Source: Desulfofustis sp. (GTDB taxonomy: Bacteria; Desulfobacterota; Desulfobulbia; Desulfobulbales; Desulfocapsaceae). Taken from it: a DNA stretch of 22,776 bases. The stretch lies in the NCBI GenBank assembly GCA_029287755.1, contig JARFQM010000409.1, positions 1 to 22,776 on the forward strand, written 5' to 3'. Below the pieces are notes generated by a model. That model did not search any database. It worked only from the letters and a program-made list of their open reading frames with translations, and had not been told where the DNA came from. Both the position numbers and the translations under genes were made by a program. Position 1 is the first letter of the stretch; every line of letters begins with the position of its first letter. Shown piece after piece: positions 1 through 8,230 of the stretch.

Positions 1-27
1 GGGCTCGGAGATGTGTATAAGAGACAG
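1..27 (+). other. Illumina Nextera transposase adapter remnant (artefact)
   Basis: These bases equal the last 27 nt of the Nextera read-2 transposase adapter. Positions 9-27 are the 19-bp Tn5 mosaic end AGATGTGTATAAGAGACAG, preceded by GGGCTCGG. The protein-coding match of the neighbouring permease fragment begins immediately after, at base 28. This is library-preparation sequence left on the contig end, not biology, and should be trimmed before any search. Seen directly in the sequence; the adapter identity is from established knowledge. Confidence 0.97.
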
Positions 28-81
28 GTAATATTCCTGCAGAAACAACTCGTACGTGGAATGACCGACACGGAGAAATAG
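28..81 (+). CDS. Sugar ABC transporter permease, C-terminal 17 codons only
   Basis: Reading from the first base after the adapter, the frame gives VIFLQKQLVRGMTDTEK and a TAG stop at 79-81. This resembles the end of MalG-type (binding-protein-dependent) inner-membrane permeases, which commonly finish with a pattern like FLQRYFVRGLxxGAVK. It stops 9 bp before the ABC ATPase start, as expected for a permease-ATPase operon. The 5' part is lost at the contig end. The identification rests on a very short stretch plus context, so it is probable rather than certain. Confidence 0.62.
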   Translation, partial: VIFLQKQLVRGMTDTEK

Positions 82-90
82 GAATTCACC

Positions 91-1197
91 ATGGCCCGAG
101 TCAATCTTCAATGTGTCTATAAATCATTTGGAAACATCGAGGTAATTCATGGCATAAGCTGTGATATCCAGGATGGTGAATTCATCGTCTTGTTAGGGCC
201 TTCCGGTTGTGGAAAATCGACCGTTCTGCGTATGATTGCAGGCCTCGAAACCATCACCAGGGGGGAAATTTTTGTGGGCGATACGCTGGTTAACAAGATG
301 GAACCTGCTGACCGGGATATCGCCATGGTTTTCCAGAATTACGCTTTATACCCTCACATGAGCGTATTTAATAATATGGCTTACGGGTTGAAAATCAGAC
401 GTATGACCAAATCAGAGATAAGGGATCGGGTTCATCGAGCAGCTGAAATACTCGAGCTGACTGAGTACCTGGACCGCAAACCCCGCCAGCTCTCCGGGGG
501 CCAGCGCCAGCGCGTTGCAATGGGCCGCTGCATCGTGCGGGAACCCAAAGTGTTTCTGTTTGACGAACCCTTGAGCAACCTCGATGCCAAGTTGCGGGTG
601 CAGATGCGCCTTGAGTTGAGAAACCTGCACAACAAATTAAAAGTGACCTCAATCTATGTCACCCACGATCAAGTAGAGGCTATGACATTGGGTGACAGAC
701 TGGTGGTTATCAATGAGGGGTATGCGGAACAAATCGGCTCTCCCCTGGAAGTCTATAAGAAACCCGCGACCGTTTTTGTGGCCGGTTTTATCGGCTCGCC
801 GGCCATGAACCTTTTCCAGGTAGATCTGAGCGAGGATGGGGGCCTGGCCCTGCTGCCAGGCGATAAATCCCTGCAGTTGCCCGGATCCGGCTGTCCCGAC
901 TATGGAGGAAAAAGAGTGATGCTCGGCCTGCGGCCAGAACACTTCATTCTCTCTGATCAAGAAGACTCATCTCTTGAAATCAAGGTCAATCATGTTGAAA
1001 CACTGGGAGCAGATACCCTGATTCACGGATTACTCGACGGTGAGGCAGAAATGCTAACTGTTCGCCTGCCCGGAATTATACATTTTGAAAAAGATCAAAT
1101 GATCAAATTGAACTTCCCGGCCGAAGAAATCCACCTGTTTGACCTTAAAAGCCAGAAGCGGATCATACCTAACATAGACAGTGCCGATCCGTCGTGA
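91..1197 (+). CDS. ABC transporter ATP-binding protein, MalK/UgpC type (carbohydrate uptake)
   Basis: The 368-aa cytoplasmic ATPase would energise a sugar or polyol importer. It has all the ABC motifs: Walker A GPSGCGKST (36-44), Q-loop Q82, signature LSGGQ (134-138), Walker B VFLFDE (154-159, catalytic E159) and switch H192. A C-terminal regulatory (TOBE/MalK-like) region follows from about residue 240, and the total length is typical of MalK/UgpC/MsmK. The preceding permease C-terminus and the following idnD suggest an operon for import and oxidation of a sugar acid or polyol. The substrate cannot be read from the ATPase, because such ATPases are often shared. The ATG at 91 follows a purine-rich stretch (GGAGAAATAGGA) and no better start is visible. 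Confidence 0.93.
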   Translation: MARVNLQCVYKSFGNIEVIHGISCDIQDGEFIVLLGPSGCGKSTVLRMIAGLETITRGEIFVGDTLVNKMEPADRDIAMVFQNYALYPHMSVFNNMAYGLKIRRMTKSEIRDRVHRAAEILELTEYLDRKPRQLSGGQRQRVAMGRCIVREPKVFLFDEPLSNLDAKLRVQMRLELRNLHNKLKVTSIYVTHDQVEAMTLGDRLVVINEGYAEQIGSPLEVYKKPATVFVAGFIGSPAMNLFQVDLSEDGGLALLPGDKSLQLPGSGCPDYGGKRVMLGLRPEHFILSDQEDSSLEIKVNHVETLGADTLIHGLLDGEAEMLTVRLPGIIHFEKDQMIKLNFPAEEIHLFDLKSQKRIIPNIDSADPS

Positions 1198-1332
1198 GAC
1201 AGATTCGGGTGAAGACTCGCCGAAAGTACTCAGCCGAAGAAAAAGTCTGAATCGTCCCGGAGGGATTACGTGGTGGGGACAGCAGTGCCGAGCTGTGCCG
1301 CCGAGACTATTACTGCAATAAAGGAGTGTTCC

Positions 1333-2376
1333 GTGAAAACGCGCGTTTGTCGTCTGTATGGCCCCAAAGATTTGCGAATCGAGACGGATGCCTTAGTTCC
1401 CCCAGGTCCCGGGGAGGTGATGATTCGGGTCATGCGAGGCGGCATCTGCGGCTCAGACCTGCACTATTACCTGAACGGAGGGTTTGGATCGATCCGAGTC
1501 AGGGAGCCAATCATCATGGGACACGAATTTGCCGGCTGCGTCGAAGCATTGGGTTCAGAGGTCAGTCATCTCAGCGTCGGTGACCGGGTTGGAGTCAGTC
1601 CCAGTCAACCATGCGGCGCCTGCCAGTATTGCATGGCGGGTCTCCTCCAGCATTGTCTCGACATGCATTTCATCGGGTCCGCATTTTTCGTACCGCACGA
1701 ACAGGGAGGATTCAGGGAACGGATGACTCTCAAGGCAAGGCAATGCTTCAAGGGGGGAGACCGTACCGATTACTCCGCACTTGCCTGTGCAGAACCCCTG
1801 GCGGTCTGCCTGCATGCCGCCCGGCAAGCTGGAGACGTGCAGGGCAAGAGGGTCTTGGTCAACGGCGCCGGCCCCATTGGCGCTCTCTGCGTTGCGGTTG
1901 CTCGGTACCACGGCGCAGAGGAAATTGTAGTCATCGACCTGTTTGAAAAGACGCTTGGTGTCGCCCTGCAGATGGGAGCGGACAGCTCTATCAATCTAAA
2001 TATGGCCTCTTCTCCATCTGAGTTGGCAAGGTACCGGGAGAACAAGGGATACTTCGATCTTGTCTTTGAGTGCTCTGCGGCCCAGGCGGCGATCGAAAAT
2101 GTATTCACCCTGGTCAGGCCTCAGGGCACGATTATTCAGGTTGGCGTGACCGGTGAACTGAATATCCCGTTACACCTTCTGGTGAGCAAGGAATTGCAAT
2201 GGGCAGGCAGTCAAAGATTTAATGAGGAGTACGCGGAGGCGGTCACATTGCTCAGTCGGGGATCGATCGATATCAAACCGATCGTCACGGATGTGTTCCC
2301 CATGGATGCAGTCCATGAAGCCCTTGACCGCGCAACAGACCGATCGCGCGCGGTGAAAGTCCACCTGTCATTCTGA
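1333..2376 (+). CDS. idnD: L-idonate 5-dehydrogenase (zinc-dependent MDR family)
   Basis: This enzyme would oxidise L-idonate to 5-keto-D-gluconate with NAD(P). I chose the GTG at 1333 because AAGGAG (1321-1326) lies 6 nt upstream and the resulting 347 aa matches E. coli IdnD (about 343). The frame is open upstream to a GTG at 1270, but that extension is not family-like. Catalytic zinc ligands are C39 (in RGGICGSDLHYY), H64-E65 (GHEFAG) and E154. The structural zinc is held by C94, C97, C100 and C108, and the Rossmann motif is GAGPIG at 178-183. Blocks such as CGSDLHYY, AEPLAVxxHAAxQAG, KGYFD and the terminal KVxLxF agree with IdnD as I remember it. Sorbitol or threonine dehydrogenase paralogues are less likely. 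It follows the ABC ATPase by 135 bp, probably in the same operon. Confidence 0.88.
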   Translation: MKTRVCRLYGPKDLRIETDALVPPGPGEVMIRVMRGGICGSDLHYYLNGGFGSIRVREPIIMGHEFAGCVEALGSEVSHLSVGDRVGVSPSQPCGACQYCMAGLLQHCLDMHFIGSAFFVPHEQGGFRERMTLKARQCFKGGDRTDYSALACAEPLAVCLHAARQAGDVQGKRVLVNGAGPIGALCVAVARYHGAEEIVVIDLFEKTLGVALQMGADSSINLNMASSPSELARYRENKGYFDLVFECSAAQAAIENVFTLVRPQGTIIQVGVTGELNIPLHLLVSKELQWAGSQRFNEEYAEAVTLLSRGSIDIKPIVTDVFPMDAVHEALDRATDRSRAVKVHLSF

Positions 2377-2387
2377 CGGGAAGGAAC

Positions 2388-2492
2388 ATGGGTATTATGA
2401 TGCTGACTCGTAAAAAGGCAGTACCGATTACCGATCAAATGTGGACACGACTTGCCCCTGCCAATCTCAAATTCCCTGGAGTGGGCGGTTGA
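2388..2492 (+). CDS. Short open frame (34 codons) downstream of idnD, unrecognised
   Basis: An ATG lies 11 nt after the idnD stop and is preceded by GGGAAGGAA, a good ribosome-binding site. The frame runs MGIMMLTRKK... and ends ...LKFPGVGG before a TGA. I do not recognise the product. The well-placed start and the operon position suggest either a genuine tiny gene or the surviving N-terminus of a third operon gene whose remainder was lost. The pfpI gene converges only 31 bp away. Chance is a real alternative. Confidence 0.25.
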   Translation: MGIMMLTRKKAVPITDQMWTRLAPANLKFPGVGG

Positions 2493-2523
2493 GTGTCTGT
2501 CTCAGCGGCCCTAAAGGGCCTGA

Positions 2524-3042
2524 CTATTTCTCCAGAACCTCGAGAATCGCCGGCATGAACACTGGAAGATCGTCAGGCGTTCTGCTGGTGACCAGGTTTC
2601 TGTCCACGACTACGGCGCTATCCTGCCAGTCGGCGCCGGCATTAACCATGTCATCTTTGATAGCGAAAAATGAGGTGACATTACGTCCTTTCAGCACATC
2701 TGCGGAGGCGAGCATCCAGCCGGCATGACAGATTGCGGCTACCAGTTTGCCGGCTTTATCGAAATCGGCGACCAGTTTGACCATGGACGGTGAACGGCGC
2801 ATCATGTCAGGTGCGTATCCACCGGGAATGATGATACCGTCGAAGTCGACGGCAGAAACGTCATCGGCGTTGGCGTCAACGGCGATCTCGGTGGCAGGCG
2901 TACCACTAAACTGACTCTTGCGGCCCGAACCAACAACCGTCACTTCCACTCCTGCCTCTTTGAGCCGGTAGTACGGGTACCAGAATTCGTAGATGTTGAA
3001 CATGTCTTCAACCAGAATGACCACTTTTTTTCTGTTCGCCAT
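2524..3042 (-). CDS. DJ-1/PfpI family protein
   Basis: This 172-aa cytoplasmic protein of the PfpI/YhbO/DJ-1 superfamily has the expected nucleophile elbow AAICHAG with C105-H106. E12 lies in ILVEDMF, and a GGYAPD loop sits at 74-79. Length is typical. Family members have been described as proteases, glyoxalases, chaperones or deglycases acting on methylglyoxal-modified proteins, so the exact activity here is open. The start ATG at 3042 has GGAG 8 nt upstream. It is convergent with the idnD operon and followed on its own strand by no gene within the window's same-strand neighbours, so it is probably monocistronic. Confidence 0.85.
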   Translation of the reverse strand: MANRKKVVILVEDMFNIYEFWYPYYRLKEAGVEVTVVGSGRKSQFSGTPATEIAVDANADDVSAVDFDGIIIPGGYAPDMMRRSPSMVKLVADFDKAGKLVAAICHAGWMLASADVLKGRNVTSFFAIKDDMVNAGADWQDSAVVVDRNLVTSRTPDDLPVFMPAILEVLEK

Positions 3043-3489
3043 TGTTTGTCTCCATTCTGTTGAGTTTTATGATATTGCCTGGGGATTGGCGGTTATGAGC
3101 CATGCGCATTCGCTTGAACAATAATTAATTTTCCGCACTTGTCGAGAACCTCTTGAGAGGGCGGAAAGTTTTAAACTTCCCGTCATGCCGCATTCGGACG
3201 TTGGGGAATACGAAAATGAATTGCCCGACTCCCTTCTTTATAAGATGATAGTCACACAGCGGGGGTACATTCCATATAGATTGAGCCTTGTGCAAAATTT
3301 GAAACCATATTTCTGCCCAAATCCACCGTCCACCAGATTACGGTCAAAAAGGTACCGGTGAAACTGGTAATTATCCACCCGGAGCGGAATGAGTAGTCAT
3401 GGATGAATCTCACAGTGATTCAGAGAACAGGAGAAGGCGGTAAAGAAAAGCCATGAACTCTCCAGGGCCTTGCAGGCGAGTAAATTACC
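3043..3489. other. Intergenic region (447 bp) between pfpI and the DUF1302 gene
   Basis: I see no convincing coding frame. It must hold the pfpI promoter (leftward) and the end of the exporter operon. A compound stem-loop is visible: TTTCCGC (3130-3136) pairs with GCGGAAA (3161-3167), enclosing CCTC-TTGA-GAGG (3149-3160). Next to it, an imperfect palindrome GGAAAGTTTTAAACTTCC spans 3163-3180. Read leftward, the hairpin is followed by AT-rich AATTAATTATT, so it could terminate the exporter operon, but there is no clean T-run. TGAGCCTTGTGCAAAA at 3282-3297 nearly repeats a sequence at 10966-10981. Confidence 0.45.
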
Positions 3490-4917
3490 TTAAAAGTTAT
3501 ACTCAACCTCGACAAAGACATTATCGTTGTCACCCACACCTGCGAAGCCGGGAATGTCACCAGATTCGTACAGTATGACGCCGCCGGAGAGCACAATCTC
3601 GTCGTTGAGGTCATAATCGAGTTGGACTCTCTCAAAGCCGCCGTCTTCTGCCCACAAGCCGTATGACGCAACAACGATGTTGAGGTGCAGGGTGTCATGA
3701 GCAAAATCGCGCGTAAAACGCAAAGCGTACTGCATTGTGTCCTCCTGCACTGCATCAGGCGGTTCAGCCAGAAGTTTATCATAGTCGAAGATATGCCGAT
3801 TGACGATTTCAAGGGTGATCGCCGTTTCAGTAAAACCTGAATACTCGATGCCGGCGAGGATGTCCACGCGCGGTTTCTTGTCCTCGATGTTCGTGTAGGT
3901 AAGATCGTCCCAGTAGGCGGCTTCCGCTTTCACCAGCCAGTTGCCGAGCGCCACGTTTACTGCCGTGCCGGCAAGCAGAGCCTTGTCGTAGGTCCTGTAT
4001 GGAATGCCGGACAGATCCCGTTCGACAGAGCCTTTTTCCGGGTATACCCAGGCGCCGTAGAAAGAGAGATCCCAGCCGCTGAAAATACCGTTGACGGACA
4101 GAGCAGGCTGCTGATTTTCCAGGCTCCATCCCGGCGTTTTCAGTTCGGGAGCCGGTTGATTGCCCTGATAAAACTCACCATTATATACGGGTGTTTTGGC
4201 AAACCGGGGTTCATTGACCACGATGAACGAACTGTTCCAGTCGCCGACATAGTAGTCGAGCTTGGTCATGGTCACCGGCAGCCTCAGGTAGCGGATGTCG
4301 GTCATGCCGGGCCAGCGGAGATCCAGCGGATTGAGAACGTCATTGACCCGAAGATTGTCTGATTTGCCCCAGACGACAATCTGCCTGCCTATCTTGATAT
4401 CCAGATCGTCGGCCAGGCTTCCCTGCAGGTATGCCTCACCAAGTTCGATCTCTCGTTCATACTCATCGAGATATTCATCTGTATAAAGATCCCGTTGACC
4501 GTTCAGATGATAGGCCGCGTCGTAGAAGGCCGTGCCGCCGATGCGGCCCCTCCACTCCTCAAATGAGAAATCCGTCACCAGTTCGCCAAGCCCGCGGAAC
4601 ATTGACAGCCCACGGTAGTCAGGTGTCCCCGGGGGAGGAGGATCATGGGCAAAATTGATCGCACTGCGCAGGCTGAGGCTGCCCTTGATCGCCAGCCAGG
4701 CTGGAAGGGACGATGGTGCTGCCTCCTCTGTGCCTTCGCCCATGGTTTCTTGATCATCAAATCCGCTCAGTAACTCATCGATGTCCGCGTCCGCCCCCCC
4801 GGAGGCGTTCTCCTCAGTGTCAAATCCGGACAGCAGATCGTCCAGTTCACTGCTCTGCACAAGCAGTGGAGCGCCGATCAAAACAGTCAACAGCAGCACG
4901 GCAGATTTCCAGCGCAT
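3490..4917 (-). CDS. DUF1302-type outer-membrane beta-barrel protein with two LLSGFD repeats
   Basis: The 475-aa predicted outer-membrane protein is the last gene of the TetR-RND-LolA-like operon. A signal peptide occupies about residues 1-22 (MRWK, hydrophobic core, cleavage near VQSS). The mature N-terminus is a low-complexity acidic linker with two copies of a repeat, DDLLSGFDTEE (26-36) and DELLSGFDDQE (47-57). From about residue 70 the sequence has the alternating aromatic/polar pattern of a barrel and ends in ...VEVEYNF with a C-terminal aromatic, as outer-membrane proteins do. The central IGRQIVVWGKSDNLRVNDVLNPLDLR region is characteristic of DUF1302/alginate-porin-like proteins. It begins 13 bp after the preceding gene's stop. 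The inferred role is the outer-membrane exit or acceptor for the RND system; substrate unknown. Confidence 0.8.
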   Translation of the reverse strand: MRWKSAVLLLTVLIGAPLLVQSSELDDLLSGFDTEENASGGADADIDELLSGFDDQETMGEGTEEAAPSSLPAWLAIKGSLSLRSAINFAHDPPPPGTPDYRGLSMFRGLGELVTDFSFEEWRGRIGGTAFYDAAYHLNGQRDLYTDEYLDEYEREIELGEAYLQGSLADDLDIKIGRQIVVWGKSDNLRVNDVLNPLDLRWPGMTDIRYLRLPVTMTKLDYYVGDWNSSFIVVNEPRFAKTPVYNGEFYQGNQPAPELKTPGWSLENQQPALSVNGIFSGWDLSFYGAWVYPEKGSVERDLSGIPYRTYDKALLAGTAVNVALGNWLVKAEAAYWDDLTYTNIEDKKPRVDILAGIEYSGFTETAITLEIVNRHIFDYDKLLAEPPDAVQEDTMQYALRFTRDFAHDTLHLNIVVASYGLWAEDGGFERVQLDYDLNDEIVLSGGVILYESGDIPGFAGVGDNDNVFVEVEYNF

Positions 4918-4930
4918 GATAAGGGCTCTG

Positions 4931-5740
4931 CTACATTCCTTTCTCGAGTTGGCGTACGGTGAAAAACGATTCTTCCAGATCCTGGTTTAAACGGACATTG
5001 TCCCAGATGAGCTTGGTTCTGTGCAGCGTGCGTTTGCTGCGGGTTGTCTTGATCCATCTCTCGGTGGCAACCCAGATGCCGTCGATCTGCTCGAGTTGTT
5101 TAACCTCCATGTATTTAACCTTTTGAGCCTCCTGCAGCACATGAATAGCCCGGACTTCTAGAAAAATATCCTGGCGAACGAAGAGGATCGACTTTTTGTA
5201 GCCGTACCGGTCTTCAACCGCTCTGGAAACCGGCACCGCCTCGACCAGCCAGACCTTCTGGCCGTCCACCTCATCCTCTTTCAGAATTTTGTAGTTCCAC
5301 TCATCGACGACGCGCCGCGTCATGTCGGCATAAGAAAAGTCGGATCCCATGAAGGCGGAGGACTTGTCCGACGTGGCGATTCGTTTTGTCTTGCGCAGGT
5401 CGGGAAGGTAGAGCCACTGGTCATCGTCTTTCTCACCGCTGTAGTAGTCATAGGTGAGAAAACCGGTATCTTTGACATCTGCAGGAGCATGGAAAAACTG
5501 CATTCTGAGCGTATCCTTCCCCTTGTCCTTGCTGAAAATTTTCATCTCACGATGGCGCTCGTTGCCGTTCTTGTCGATGAGTATCATGACCGAATCGGCA
5601 ATCATGTTGTCGCCGTCGTCGCGAGCATCGACCTGCTCCATTATCCATCGACCATCTACAGGCTCTGCCGAACCATCACTGAAGGGCAGCAGCAGGGCGG
5701 TTGCGACTACCGCGCTGCGCAGTAATTTTAGAGTGTTCAT
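4931..5740 (-). CDS. LolA-like periplasmic protein (outer membrane lipoprotein-sorting protein family, TP0789-like)
   Basis: This 269-aa protein would be exported to the periplasm and bind a lipid or other hydrophobic ligand in a LolA-like half-barrel. The start ATG at 5740 is preferred because GAGGAG lies 7 nt upstream; a GTG at 5755 would sit before that site. A signal peptide is visible (MNTLKLLRSAVVATALLLPF, then SDGSA). Family-typical blocks are FLTYDYYSGEKDDDQWLYLP, LRKTKRIATSDKSSAFMGSDFSY and VDEWNYKIL, characteristic of the LolA-like family found beside RND transporters. It starts 21 nt after the RND stop and ends 13 bp before the DUF1302 gene, so the three are almost certainly co-translated. 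Inferred role: periplasmic carrier between the RND pump and the outer membrane. Confidence 0.82.
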   Translation of the reverse strand: MNTLKLLRSAVVATALLLPFSDGSAEPVDGRWIMEQVDARDDGDNMIADSVMILIDKNGNERHREMKIFSKDKGKDTLRMQFFHAPADVKDTGFLTYDYYSGEKDDDQWLYLPDLRKTKRIATSDKSSAFMGSDFSYADMTRRVVDEWNYKILKEDEVDGQKVWLVEAVPVSRAVEDRYGYKKSILFVRQDIFLEVRAIHVLQEAQKVKYMEVKQLEQIDGIWVATERWIKTTRSKRTLHRTKLIWDNVRLNQDLEESFFTVRQLEKGM

Positions 5741-5761
5741 AGCAGCTCTCCTCACTACGTC

Positions 5762-8230
5762 TTAGGATTTTTCGCTCTTGCCGACCACCAGCCGCACCAG
5801 GGCCGGCGCCATGAAAAAGTTGGACAGCAGGGCAAGAATTATGATGATGCCGGTAAATAAGCCGAATTCGAACAGGTTGTTCATATATGAAAACATAAAG
5901 ATAAAGAAACCGATGGAAAGGACCACCGAGGTCGTCAGCAAGGCCCGGCCTACCGTCATGAGCGCCTTGTTGACAGCCGTTTCGATGCTCTGGGTTTCGG
6001 CGAAATATTTACGAAAATTCGACATGAAGTGGATCGTGTTGTCCACGGACAGACCGATAGCAATGGAGCCGACCAGCATCGTGAACATGTTCAGCGGGAT
6101 GGAACACCAGCCGATAATGCCGAGCACCGTGACGATGGGGGCGAGATTCGGGAGCATGCTGATAAGACCGAGGCGCACCTGGCCTATCAGCAGCACCATC
6201 AGCAGCGATACAATAACTATTGCAATACCATAACTTTGGGCGGCCGAATAAATCGTCGCATGGACAATTTGCCCGAAAAGAGACATGATGCCCGTAACCG
6301 TCACTGTTATATCCTCATCCCCGGACAGTTCATTGTCTTCGAATTCATTACGAAACCGCTGTTCCACATCATTGATAAACGGGACATAGAGCAAGGCGTC
6401 GAGCCATGGAACTTTAAAGGATACGCGGACTTTACTGAACTGGGAGTCGACCATGTCCTCGAGGTCGTCGGAGCCGGAGTTTTCAAACAGTAACAATTCC
6501 TGGGGTATCAGTTTGGCGTTCTCCGGAATTTTATAGAACTCGGGCCTGTTTTCGTGCAGTGCCTGGTGGATTTCCTTGATAATGGTCGTCAGCGATATCG
6601 TCTTGCCGACAAATAGCTCTTTTGTTTCGTAATCGCTTTCGATCTCCTCGGTGAGCCGCTCAATGGCGAGCAGCACCTCGCGGTTGTAGAGTCCGTTTTC
6701 ACGGCCGGTATCGATGACCATTTCCAGGGCTACACTGCCCCTCAACTCGCGATCGATAACTTCAGTTGACTGGCGTACGTCAAGATCTTCCGGTAACCAG
6801 GTCAGCACATTGTGGGAAAAATAAACCCTGGTCAACCCGACAAGGCCCGCCACGACAATGGTCAGTGACAATATGAGCAGGACTCGGTACCTGCGGATGG
6901 AAAATTCCGCTATCCAGGCGAGCAGTCGGTCCATTCTGTTACTTTTGTGCAGACTATCAGACGATCTTTTTGAGCTCCGCACTTTCAGCGGCCACAATGA
7001 CAGTGCGGCTGGCAGGAAGGCAAAGGTATAAACCAGGGCGATGACCACACCGACGGAGCAAAAAATACCGAGGTCGGCGATCGGTGCGACCTTAGCCATT
7101 GAGAAGGAGACAAGACCCGCTGCGGTGGTCATGGTTGTCATCACAAGTGCAAACCCGGCATGGGAAAACGCCTCGACAATTGCCTTGTTTTTGGCCATCC
7201 CGTGACGCCTGTGTAAAAAGGTGAGGGCCAGGACGTGAACACTGTCGCCGACGCCCACAGCGAGGAGGAAGGATGGCAGGATAATGGTCGGTAATTTGAA
7301 TGTGGCACCTGAGGCTGCCATGATGCCCAGCGTGGTAACGACTGTCAATCCGACCACAAAAAGCGGTAAGACCACGCCTCCGACCCTCCGGAACATAACT
7401 AAGAGGCAGATTCCAATAGTTAGGATGCTCAGCTTCATAAAGCGCTTCATGTCACGCATCATGAATGTTTTGAGCGTTTGAGTTATGACCTGTGTACCGG
7501 CAACATAGACGCGGAAATCCTCGCTGTCGTAGGGGCGGGCGATCTCTTTTATGGCCTCCACCGTTTTGGTGGATTCTTCATCGCTCAGGTATTCGGGCTC
7601 TTCAGTCTGCTCGGATTCTGTCAGATCTTCATCGAAACCGGACAGTAGATCACTTTCTCCTTTTACCTCATAGACAGAACTCTCAACGACGATCGCGGTC
7701 ATCTTTCCATCTTCCGATATGAGCATATTGCGGTAGAACTGATTATTCATCACCAGTTCTTTGAGCCGGGCGAGCTCCTCGTCAGTGTGCGGGAAATCTA
7801 CCAGCAGATCATCGACATGGAGCACATCTCCCTGACCGTAAGTATTCCTGGCATTGACCAGTGAGGTAATATCGTACAGGTGGGGAACGTTTTCCTTAAG
7901 CTCATTGTGCAGCTTTTGCAGTTTCTGCAGAAACTCGACGGTGAAAATCTTGTCACTGTGAATTGCAATGGCCGTCATGTCGTCTCGGCCAAACTGGTCA
8001 CGAAAGCCTTTGTAAGTGGTGAGAATCGGGTCGTCTTCATGGAGAAAGCCCTCATTTGACGTATCGATTTTCAAGGTTTTGATCTGGGAAATCGCCACAA
8101 CCGTAGTAATGAGGATCAACAATAAAACCACTATGCGGAACCGGATCACCAAGGCCGTCAAGCCGCCAAAGATGCCCTCCAGTTTCTTCTGTAATCGTCG
8201 TTTATCCACCTTGCCCCTCATCTTTGGCAT
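5762..8230 (-). CDS. RND superfamily exporter (COG1033/MMPL type)
   Basis: The 822-aa inner-membrane protein has duplicated RND architecture. TM1 is at about 31-50, followed by a periplasmic loop at 51-264, a TM bundle at 265-412, TM7 at about 449-468, a second loop, and a final TM bundle at 666-815. Likely proton-relay acids are D329 (GVGDSVHVL) and D730 (GLSVDNTIHF), in equivalent positions of the two halves. The size suits COG1033/MMPL exporters rather than the roughly 1000-residue AcrB class, and no membrane-fusion protein gene is present. An acidic insertion in loop 1 (191-220) contains LLSGFD (195-200), the same hexapeptide as in the DUF1302 partner. Its start overlaps the TetR gene end by 29 bp; an ATG at 8221 is an alternative. 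Substrate is unknown; lipid or hydrophobic compound export is inferred. Confidence 0.9.
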   Translation of the reverse strand: MPKMRGKVDKRRLQKKLEGIFGGLTALVIRFRIVVLLLILITTVVAISQIKTLKIDTSNEGFLHEDDPILTTYKGFRDQFGRDDMTAIAIHSDKIFTVEFLQKLQKLHNELKENVPHLYDITSLVNARNTYGQGDVLHVDDLLVDFPHTDEELARLKELVMNNQFYRNMLISEDGKMTAIVVESSVYEVKGESDLLSGFDEDLTESEQTEEPEYLSDEESTKTVEAIKEIARPYDSEDFRVYVAGTQVITQTLKTFMMRDMKRFMKLSILTIGICLLVMFRRVGGVVLPLFVVGLTVVTTLGIMAASGATFKLPTIILPSFLLAVGVGDSVHVLALTFLHRRHGMAKNKAIVEAFSHAGFALVMTTMTTAAGLVSFSMAKVAPIADLGIFCSVGVVIALVYTFAFLPAALSLWPLKVRSSKRSSDSLHKSNRMDRLLAWIAEFSIRRYRVLLILSLTIVVAGLVGLTRVYFSHNVLTWLPEDLDVRQSTEVIDRELRGSVALEMVIDTGRENGLYNREVLLAIERLTEEIESDYETKELFVGKTISLTTIIKEIHQALHENRPEFYKIPENAKLIPQELLLFENSGSDDLEDMVDSQFSKVRVSFKVPWLDALLYVPFINDVEQRFRNEFEDNELSGDEDITVTVTGIMSLFGQIVHATIYSAAQSYGIAIVIVSLLMVLLIGQVRLGLISMLPNLAPIVTVLGIIGWCSIPLNMFTMLVGSIAIGLSVDNTIHFMSNFRKYFAETQSIETAVNKALMTVGRALLTTSVVLSIGFFIFMFSYMNNLFEFGLFTGIIIILALLSNFFMAPALVRLVVGKSEKS

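Noticed and set aside
1270..1332. Upstream GTG start giving a 21-residue longer idnD product
   Set aside because: The extension does not resemble IdnD, and AAGGAG is positioned for the GTG at 1333.
2507..2520. GGCCC-TAAA-GGGCC hairpin between idnD and pfpI as an intrinsic terminator
   Set aside because: The stem is only 5 bp and no T-run follows on either strand; it may help end transcription of the converging genes but cannot be called a terminator.
3130..3180. Compound stem-loop upstream of pfpI as a riboswitch or small RNA
   Set aside because: Only short stems (7 and 4 bp) are present with a 12-nt one-sided bulge; no known riboswitch consensus is recognisable.
6029..6493. 154-codon open frame antisense to the RND gene
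   Set aside because: It lies entirely opposite a strongly supported RND coding region, has no recognisable motif or ribosome-binding site, and its composition is explained by the gene on the other strand.
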